Origin: Jackrogersella multiformis
Lineage: Eukaryota > Ascomycota > Sordariomycetes > Xylariales > Hypoxylaceae
Length of the DNA: 64,000 nt
Direction of reading: 5' to 3'
Assembly (NCBI GenBank): GCA_902806575.1
Contig: CADCXD010000001.1
Span: 2,480,001-2,544,000, forward strand
Shown: positions 57,528 to 64,000 of the stretch, piece by piece
Layout of the letters: each line of letters starts with the position of its first letter
Position numbering within the stretch: position 1 is the stretch's first letter
Made by a program: the position numbers and the translations under genes
Notes under the pieces: model-generated
What the model saw: the letters and a program-made list of their open reading frames with translations, nothing else
Told to the model about the DNA's origin: nothing
The model's database searches: none

Positions 57528-59106
57528 CTAAATAGCTATCATGGCAGACTGAATCCAACTCATTTTCTGAATTATTCGAGGTTTATGATCTCCCAGAAGA
57601 GGGAGAGCCTTAAGATTGCTATACGTGCCGTTCGTTATGACTTGTCTATGATATATTAGTGTCCGCAAAATAAAATTCCTATGTGACCTGGTAGAATAGA
57701 ATCGCATACGTGTTAATCCAACCCTCCACAGACGCTGTTTAGCACAGATAAACAAATCTCTGTTTCCAAAGCACAGGCTGGTACAGCCTCCTAACTCAAT
57801 ATTAGCATGCATGGAAAAGTGGACTATAATAATATAATCTACTCTAGGAGGGAAGAAGAACAGAGGTATATAGGAACTGTCATATGTTGGTATGCATTCA
57901 CTTACCGGGCACTTCTATCCGCCCAAGCGCGAGACCGCCTGGGCTCCAAACCTCAACGCCATCCGCACACGCAGCAAACACGTTCCCAGAAGAGCTGCAT
58001 ACTACCGCTGTAGGCACGCCCTTTTTGACGAAGGCGAAGACACGTCTGTTAGTCAGAAAAGGGGAGCCGGATCTCTTTGTAACATCGAAAGCATAAATAG
58101 TTGCTGTGCTATAGACATGTCAATAATGACAATCCTCCTATCTCGAATAAGGAGGATAATACATACCCTGTGGGGTCTATGCTCCGATCAGGGCGAGCCG
58201 CGCCCGTGTCGGTAATGTATAAAGTGCTATTATCTAAGCTTAGCGCTATCCCCATAGGCTTGCTAAACCCATCTGCAACGACACGCAGGTCTCCCGCGTT
58301 GGGGTCGAATCGATACACCTGATTTGGTAGCTGCGGCTTTGGTCTAATTTCTTGCTCGAAACCGACTGAGGCATCCGTGAACCACAGACCACCCTCCAGA
58401 TCGCTAACCACATTTTGGATCGAGTTAAAAGGTTTATGAAAATAGCTGGTTAGAATGGGTACAGGAGGCTTTCCGGAGGGCATATACCACAGGCCACCGG
58501 ACTCGGGAGCTAGCGTGCCCTGGGAACAGTATAATATCCCACCCTTGTAACGGCACGCGCCGGCGGGCATAGGCATGCTTGGAGGCGGCCGTAGTTTCAT
58601 CCATTCGGCCTCGTAGATGTGGTGTGGAGGGGTAGAATCACGACGGAAAGACACTTTGGATATCAAAATTGTGGGCAGCGCTGAACTGCTGGTGGACTGC
58701 AGAAGATCCGACATAGCATAGAGCTCGTCTTTGTCTGGTAGATACACACAGCCACTGTGAAAGAACGGGTTGTTCGACGAATCACTCGAGGAAAGCAGAA
58801 GTGACCATTCTCCCACGTGGCCGACAACTTCTTCGAACCCTGGATGGTACTGTTTAATGATAATTTTGTCCGAATTTGGTGGTAGTTCACTAGACAGGCA
58901 GCTTAGCAATTCTGCGAGGCCCCCGACGGTGACGGTCAGTAGTAACTAACATGTCTGGCTTGGATCCTGGACCAAAGTTTGCATCCTGCGAGTGTTTCTT
59001 AGTATAAGCTCAAGTTGTCGGTTGGAGGCTTACCACCAGATAGCTAGTGACCTACTTCGATGAGTTCTTGGAACACTTCGATACGTGTTTTCTTTACGGA
59101 TGCCAT
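57528..59106 (-). CDS. SMP-30/gluconolactonase-like beta-propeller protein
   Basis: The core consists of an exon ending at 58167, then 58108-57906 and 57790-57528 (introns of 58 and 115 nt). It encodes a six-bladed propeller of the SMP-30/gluconolactonase/LRE group, with FHSGCVYLPDKDELYAM, NVVSDLEGGLWFTDASVG, QVYRFDPNAGDLRVVADG, KPMGIALSLDNSTLYITDTG, VWSPGG and GGCTSLCFGNRDLF. Such enzymes open lactone rings and use a divalent metal. The core frame is open only back to a TTG near 58909, so an ATG must come from upstream. A model with two more small exons (start at 59106, GTAGGT donor, TACTAAG branch) joins in phase but uses a doubtful AAG acceptor, so the N-terminus is tentative. No signal peptide is seen in that model. 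The C-terminal 40 residues after LWRVGL are also uncertain. Confidence 0.75.
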
Positions 59107-60005
59107 TATGATGGCATCTGTGAGATTGGTTTCCTGAAACAACGAGATACTTATGAGAAGTGCAGTTACAATTTGGATCAGATAATGGTAACTATTAAGG
59201 TATAGTAACTGGCAGTTTAAAGTTATTTAGTAGTTGAAGTTTTAGAGGCGGACTAATAAGAGGTAGGTATCATCTCCAACTAATAAACTGCTTGCTTGCT
59301 ACCTTCGGAACGCACTTAAATGAATATTAAATGAATATCACTATATCGGTAGCTTGGCCATTACTTTAAACCATTCATTTGCACCTAAATAAACCATCAT
59401 TTCTGAATTAACCTGATAACGATTTTGAATCAACTTAACTCTTAACTGCCCATGTGTTGTCAGTATCAGTTTACAACCTTGGAATTCTTGCCTAGACCGG
59501 ACATAAGTACAAGGGGAGGTTATACAAACCCGATGATGCACAAGATGGAACTTACACTATGTCCATCTATATATACCAGGTAGGTATCCTATCCCCTGAG
59601 TCATGCTCAAAACCCATAGAGATCAGGGATAATTGGACTGGAGGCTTCTCTCCGGTGACATCTCAAGTCCCTGTGATAAAGATATTCATCTTAGATGTAT
59701 AACTGCTCCAAAGCAGCAATGAACCTCATGACCATCGAGCTTCGAGCTTCGGAATGCCGAAATAAGAGAAGTGACCGACGACATGGGCGGGACTGATAAA
59801 TGAATGATGTCTTTTGATGCATCCATGTCATCCACAGACACCAATTTCCTAAGAAATATCACAGGGAGGGTCCTCGCGGATTGAGAGAATCTCGGACAGT
59901 TTTCAATGCTCTTTTGGCAGGTTGGCTGCGCTCATTGTGACCATACCTAGGTATCTATATGTACAGTCGACCAATATCCCAGGCCGATATGAATTCCGAC
60001 CAAAT
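59107..60005. other. Intergenic region, no gene seen
   Basis: This gap of about 900 bases lies between two minus-strand genes. It carries weak dispersed-motif copies near 59578 and 59943. Nothing else could be supported. Confidence 0.45.
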
Positions 60006-60350
60006 CTAATGCTTCGCGCTCTTCTCGTCCGCGTCGGCTTGCTTCAAGAAGTTCCTGTAGCCCGTTAGTCCTGATTTGGCACGGAATGATCGGAGATGCG
60101 CACTGGATGAAGTCTGCCTCGTCGGGGCTCGATGCGTTGATGGGAGGTGTCTGGGTAATCTTCTTGCTTCCACCGCTGAGGGCTAAATAGCTACCGCCGA
60201 ACAATGCGGCGAGGACACCCATTGAAAGCTGAAGGATATAATTTAATTAGTATGGATGTTAAAGTCAACCGGGACCAGGTCCGATTCGAAAAGGCGACTC
60301 ACATAATGCGAGCCGACTTGGCGGCCGAAGATAGTATACGTGGCAACCAT
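60006..60350 (-). CDS. ATP19: ATP synthase subunit k, mitochondrial (Atp19-like)
   Basis: Three small exons (60350-60303, 60228-60104, 60054-60006; introns of 74 and 49 nt) encode 73 residues. The text MVATYTIFGRQVGSHYLSMG, then a Gly/Ala-rich membrane helix (VLAALFGGSYLALSGG), then TPPINASSPDEADFIQNF, matches fungal Atp19. This is a small subunit of the F1Fo ATP synthase of the inner mitochondrial membrane that helps to hold dimers together. It ends KQADADEKSAKH. The three exons all join in phase, and the product has the normal length. Read without introns only a fragment would be seen. Confidence 0.9.
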
Positions 60351-60907
60351 TTTGACGGTATTTATGAATTGATCGCAAGCTGATAGCTAATGGGGATAGG
60401 TAGGTTTCGGGAAGGAATCGACAATAGCGTACGAGGCTCGTAAGGGATTTGAAGCTGTTCAATTCAGAATAATGCTCAGAATCAATAAAATAAAGATAAA
60501 GCTTCTGAGTTGAAATCCCCGAAATCCCCCAATGCTGATCTAGCTCAAGTAGGTTAGTGCCTAGGTATTAGTGGATTGTGGATTCTGAGGCACATTATTT
60601 GATTCGCAGATTTGTAAAGAGCTGCTTCAAGAAACGCCGAGGTTTATCCATCTCATTGGCGATCTTCCGGTACGTACCGAACCACGGATGCGCGGCCAGG
60701 CGGACCAGGGGTTGTCTGAATCCCGATAGCGACGTCACCAAATCCCTATCGTCGCAACCTAGCTCCCTCACTCTATTTTTTACTCTTAACTCTACCGAAC
60801 CCCGTTTACCTTCACATTCGTGGTACTATTGTCGCCATTCTGATTTCCATCTTCATATCATCAAATCAATTTGCTAAACTTCATAATCGCAACTGATCTA
60901 TGCCACG
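60351..60907. promoter_or_regulatory. Divergent promoter shared by two mitochondrial genes
   Basis: These 557 bases separate the start codons of the ATP synthase subunit k gene and the MTP18-like gene, which point away from each other. The segment from 60750 to 60895 is T/C-rich, as in many fungal leaders. One dispersed-motif copy lies near 60560. Confidence 0.5.
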
Positions 60908-61858
60908 ATGTGGTGGGACAAAGGACCAGGCAAACCCGAAGACTCGAAAGATAAACCGTCCGAAACCCCGCCGAAGAAAGTCGATCCGCGCAAAGATGCC
61001 ACAGAATTCGATCCCAACAAGCTCCCAGACCGGCGCGAGCTACCCAGGGGCTTGCAGAAGATCGTCGATAAGTCAGACGGCGACGATAATTTCTTTGATG
61101 AGCTTGTAGATGGATAGTGCGTTGTCCCGCGACCTGTGTCGTATTAATACAGTCATGCTAATATGCTGCTGCTATTCAGCGCACCCGATTCCACCGAATC
61201 CAACGTTCGATATGCCGCCTACGCGAACAGACTGCGAACTGTTATGCTCTCGGCCCACCGTTATGTGGCATATACCTCAGATATAGGAGAGTCTTTTCGG
61301 CCAGTCGCACATCCCTGGCTGGTTAGAAGCGCATATGGTATATCCTGGGCTTACATCCTAGGTGATGTTTCGTATGAAGGGTATAAGTCCTACTGGCAAA
61401 ACCAGAGGACACTGAATCCGCAACTAGTCCTCTCGACAAAAGCACAAAAAGCTACTGGGCTATCGATACCAGAGCCAGCCGATGCTAAACCCGGAGTCGT
61501 CTCACCCTTGGAGGATTATAGAACTGTCATGGTTCAGCGAGGCATTTTTCAGAGTCTTGCTTCGATGGGACTTCCCGCATTTACAATACACAGCGTGGTC
61601 AAATACTCGAGCAAGGCTATGAAGGATGTGAAGAACAAGACGGTGAGAGTATGGGGTCCCATAGGACTCGGCCTTTCTATCGTACCGTTCTTGCCCGCCT
61701 TGTTCGACAAGCCGGTCGAGAATGCGGTCGAGTGGATGTTCCACAAAGGCTTCGCTGCATACGGCGGGAAGGATTATATTGGCAACTCCCCGTCAACGGG
61801 ACGAGAAGCGGCTTTGACGCAAAGACCAAAGCCACAAAATAAAGAGAAGGAGTTGTGA
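60908..61858 (+). CDS. MTP18/MTFP1-like mitochondrial inner-membrane protein
   Basis: Two exons (60908-61116 and 61180-61858; intron of 63 nt) encode 295 residues. The N-terminal 70 residues are polar and rich in Lys, Asp and Pro. The second exon carries the MTP18 family features RYAAYANRLRTV, YVAYTSDIGESFRPV, PWLVRSAYGISWAYILGDV and YEGYK, then RGIFQSLASMGLPAFTIHSV and a hydrophobic stretch VWGPIGLGLSIVPFLPALF. In animals MTP18 (MTFP1) is an inner-membrane protein that promotes mitochondrial fission; fungal members are longer. The ATG at 60908 is chosen over one at 60900 because only the former is in frame. It shares a promoter region with ATP synthase subunit k. Confidence 0.85.
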
Positions 61859-62153
61859 TATCGGAATGAAGGATGAAAATAGTATTATTGCTATGGCGTA
61901 CAGGGAGGAGTCGTCTCTACCCCTCAGTCATGCTTGTTTGATGTCGCTGGAGCCCAACTCAGGGATGAAGGAGAAACGCGTGATATTGTTAGATTTGTAT
62001 ATTGAGCTCAAGAGCTATATCAATCTCCCTTGAATATAAACAAAACACCGCTACTTCTATTAGTCTTCACTATGGTATCTCCGCCCCGGAATGCAATGCC
62101 CACGAAACGCCATTTGTAATGCAGCCGGTCCATCGTATCTCGTAAAGTTGGTT
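61859..62153. other. Convergent 3' region, MTP18-like / AN1 protein
   Basis: These 295 bases lie between two converging stop codons and should hold both 3' untranslated regions. No other feature is seen. Confidence 0.4.
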
Positions 62154-63089
62154 TTACATCTCGATCAAATCAGGGGGCGGCCCTATGCCCCGCAAGAGCA
62201 CTATCGTGTTGCCACTCACCAGCGCCGAACCGACCTTCTCGTTGAACTCCAGGACTCTCCCGCCCTCCACGTGGAACACGCGGAGCTTATCCCTCTCCTC
62301 GGAGGACTGGTTGTTGACATTCTCGACCTGGAGGCTCTTGGCCGCCGCATCCAGCACCCTGCCAACGACCCAGTCCTTGGAGTAGAAGAACTCCCCCTTG
62401 TAGTTCTTCGCCGTCGTAGTCTCCGCCTCCGCCTCCACGTACACGTACACCCGCTTCTCGGGCGGCAGCTTCGCGTCCCCCTTCGCGGTCTTCTTCAGCT
62501 TGTTGACGGCGACGAGGCGCGCGGACGCGGACGTGGGCTTGGGCTTCGGCAGCGCGCGACCGGCCATCTCCTTCTTGGCGGAGGTCCAGGCCTTCAGCTT
62601 CGCGAACGCCGACCGCGTGTGCTCGGCGACGTCGAACTGGGCGGGGCGCGCGCCGACGGGGATCTTGCTCTGGCAGTCGTGCTCCTCCTTCAGCCGGTGC
62701 TTGAGGCAGTAGTCGCGGTTGCAGCTGGCGCAGTGCACGCCCGGCACCAGCGACGTGCCGACCACGGTCTTGCAGTCGTCGGCCGCGCACGGCTTCTGCG
62801 ACACGAGGTCGCGCAGGCGCCTGCCCTCGCCGACCGACGGCCTGGCGAGCTGGGCCTGGCGCCTGCGCTCGGCCCAGGCGCCGGCGCTGGCGCACTTGTG
62901 GGAGGTCTCGCTGCGGTGGTCGAGGCAGAAGGTCTTCTTGCAGCTCTGGCAGAAGAAGGGGAGGAAGTCCAGCTGGTTGCAGTACTCGAGCTGGCAGTGC
63001 TTGCCGATCAGCGTCGCGTCGGCTTCCTTGTCCATCTCGACGTAGCTCGTCGGGTCTTGCTGCGCTTCGGGTGCGGAAGAGGAAGCCAT
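62154..63089 (-). CDS. CUZ1: AN1-type zinc-finger protein, Cuz1/ZFAND1-like
   Basis: A single GC-rich exon encodes 311 residues. Two AN1 zinc fingers occupy about residues 25-75 and 95-150: CQLEYCNQLDFLPFFCQSC with CLDHRSETSHKC, and CAADDCKT with VHCASCNRDYCLKHRLKEEH and DC. The C-terminal half has a ubiquitin-like segment (PPEKRVYVYVEAE to FNEKVGSALVSGNTIVLL). This layout is that of yeast Cuz1 and human ZFAND1, which link the proteasome and Cdc48/p97 and help in arsenite stress and stress-granule clearance. The frame runs eight codons further upstream to a TTG, so the ATG at 63089 is taken as start. A 348-codon antisense open frame covers this gene and is a shadow caused by its high GC. Confidence 0.9.
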   Translation of the reverse strand: MASSSAPEAQQDPTSYVEMDKEADATLIGKHCQLEYCNQLDFLPFFCQSCKKTFCLDHRSETSHKCASAGAWAERRRQAQLARPSVGEGRRLRDLVSQKPCAADDCKTVVGTSLVPGVHCASCNRDYCLKHRLKEEHDCQSKIPVGARPAQFDVAEHTRSAFAKLKAWTSAKKEMAGRALPKPKPTSASARLVAVNKLKKTAKGDAKLPPEKRVYVYVEAEAETTTAKNYKGEFFYSKDWVVGRVLDAAAKSLQVENVNNQSSEERDKLRVFHVEGGRVLEFNEKVGSALVSGNTIVLLRGIGPPPDLIEM

Positions 63090-63610
63090 GGTTGCGGGTT
63101 GCTGTCGTCGCAATTGGCTTATATAGATGCTGCTTAGGTAAGTCGGAAGGGAAACAAAAAAAGAAAGAAAAAGAAAGAAACGACGATAGGCAGGTCGTGA
63201 ACTCGTAAGCCTCGGGGATGGCGAGGTTGATGATTAAGATGCTGCGGAATAGTCTGGAAGGAGCTGGCGGAGCTAGGTGTCGTTTAAAGGCCGATGGTGG
63301 CGGGGCTTACAGGTGAGTTGCGGCTGACAGGATCAGGAGGAAATGCGTAGGTACTACGTAAGCTTTAGCGGATATTTTAGCAATTTCCAACAGTACGTTT
63401 AGACCCACTAATTAGTCCCAATTGAGAGTCACGGGGTTTCGCGTTTTCGATGACGACAATCAACCTTTATCTACAAAGTATATATCTGAACTATCTACCT
63501 AGGTACCTAGGGAGGTAAGGCAGTAGGGATCGTGGCGTTCTAATAAAGTGCTGAACTTTACTGAACTCAACTCAATCCAATTTCTTCATGTATTCATCGT
63601 CATTCTCAAT
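63090..63610. promoter_or_regulatory. Divergent promoter, AN1 protein / Rad4
   Basis: These 520 bases separate two outward-pointing start codons. They include an A/G-rich tract at about 63152-63180 and one dispersed-motif copy (CCTAGGTACCTAGG) near 63497-63512. Confidence 0.5.
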
Positions 63611-64000
63611 ATGCCTCCATACGTGCCGCGCAAACGAGTGCGCACTCCGTCGCCAGATAACAATGGCCGGCCTACGAAGAAGCTCAATAAGGGCAAGAAC
63701 AAAGCTACCCCGATAGCATCGGCGAAAACTCGAAAGGCTACCTTGTTCGATGATCTAGATTCCGGTTCTAGTAGGGGGTCGGCTGAGAAGACCAAATCGG
63801 CCATACAGCAGATGCATAATGATGACGACAGCGATGATAGTTCGCTAAGTTCACTATCGGACGCCGATTTTGAGGACGTGCCGGCTGCTAAGCGCCAGAA
63901 GGTAGACCATGACTCGGAAGAATCGGAGGACGAAGACATGGAATTCGAAGATGTTCCGTCTCATGAGCCTCAGCAACCGGAACCCGAGTTTGAGGGTGAC
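63611..64000 (+). CDS. RAD4: Rad4/XPC-family DNA repair protein, N-terminal part
   Basis: An ATG at 63611 opens a frame that is still open at the window edge, giving the first 130 residues. The text is basic and then acidic and disordered: MPPYVPRKRVRTPSP, a Lys-rich stretch, KATLFDDLD, then SSLSSLSDADFEDVP, AAKRQK and MEFEDV. This pattern is the usual N-terminus of filamentous-fungal Rad4 homologues, the damage sensors of nucleotide excision repair that bind with Rad23. The transglutaminase-like and beta-hairpin domains that would prove it lie beyond the window, so the call rests on the N-terminal signature alone. Confidence 0.72.
   Translation, partial: MPPYVPRKRVRTPSPDNNGRPTKKLNKGKNKATPIASAKTRKATLFDDLDSGSSRGSAEKTKSAIQQMHNDDDSDDSSLSSLSDADFEDVPAAKRQKVDHDSEESEDEDMEFEDVPSHEPQQPEPEFEGD

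Noticed and set aside
62091..63137. A 348-codon plus-strand open frame over the AN1 gene
   Set aside because: It is a mirror of a GC-rich gene with clear zinc-finger motifs on the other strand; its own product has repetitive Arg/Gly/Leu content and no family.

Overview
The window is 64 kb of nuclear DNA from a filamentous ascomycete, most likely a Sordariomycete of the Xylariales type. The evidence is: short introns of about 49-165 nt with GTNNGT donors, CTAAC-like branch sites and CAG/TAG acceptors in nearly every gene; families typical of Pezizomycotina (BUD3-type RhoGEF, LYC1 acetyltransferase, Fungal_trans_2 regulators without a zinc cluster, Ala/Asn-rich secreted proteins); and roomy AT-rich intergenic DNA carrying many copies of a partly palindromic CCTAGGTAGGTACC motif. 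The Xylariales assignment is inference; the fungal nature is clear. I saw no tRNA, rRNA, CRISPR array or autonomous transposon.

Layout. 0.3-1.7 kb (-): Bqt4-like nuclear-envelope protein. 3.7-5.7 kb (+): Rho GDI with a 1.3-kb first intron that holds a second possible first exon. 6.2-7.3 kb (-): Ppg1 phosphatase. 9.6-12.1 kb (+): zinc-knuckle protein. 13.2-13.9 kb (+): small Cys-rich acidic orphan. 15.1-16.3 kb (+): proteasome regulator PI31. 16.6-17.4 kb (-): Rev7. 18.1-21.6 kb (+): importin-9/Kap114. 22.7-27.3 kb (-): BUD3 RhoGEF. 28.3-28.8 kb (+): a short spliced Dcc1-like gene. 31.2-33.4 kb (+): RBR ubiquitin ligase. 34.6-35.9 kb (-): LYC1. 37.1-39.0 kb (-): CCT1. 39.6-41.3 kb (+): prolyl-tRNA synthetase. 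42.4-43.3 kb (+): short-chain dehydrogenase. 43.5-45.1 kb (-): Fungal_trans_2 regulator. 45.8-47.5 kb (-): secreted Ala/Asn-rich protein. 48.03-48.16 kb: a 129-bp MITE-like foldback element with a 5-bp target duplication. 50.0-50.9 kb (-): Rieske protein. 51.4-55.0 kb (-): DDB1. 56.9-57.4 kb (+): small secreted Cys protein. 57.5-59.1 kb (-): SMP-30/lactonase. 60.0-60.35 kb (-): ATP synthase subunit k. 60.9-61.9 kb (+): MTP18-like. 62.2-63.1 kb (-): AN1 zinc-finger. 63.6 kb to the end (+): N-terminus of Rad4/XPC.

Most of the region is housekeeping. Themes that recur are genome maintenance (Rev7, Dcc1, DDB1, Rad4), Rho signalling (Rho GDI, BUD3), protein quality control (PI31, RBR ligase, CCT1, AN1 protein) and mitochondria (Rieske, ATP synthase k, MTP18-like). 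Most multi-exon models were rebuilt by hand from splice sites and reading phase, and all but the lactonase 5' end close to whole codon counts. The best leads for something new are the internal first exon of the Rho GDI gene, the 129-bp foldback element, the reduced Dcc1 gene, the three-exon secreted protein and the dispersed palindromic motif.
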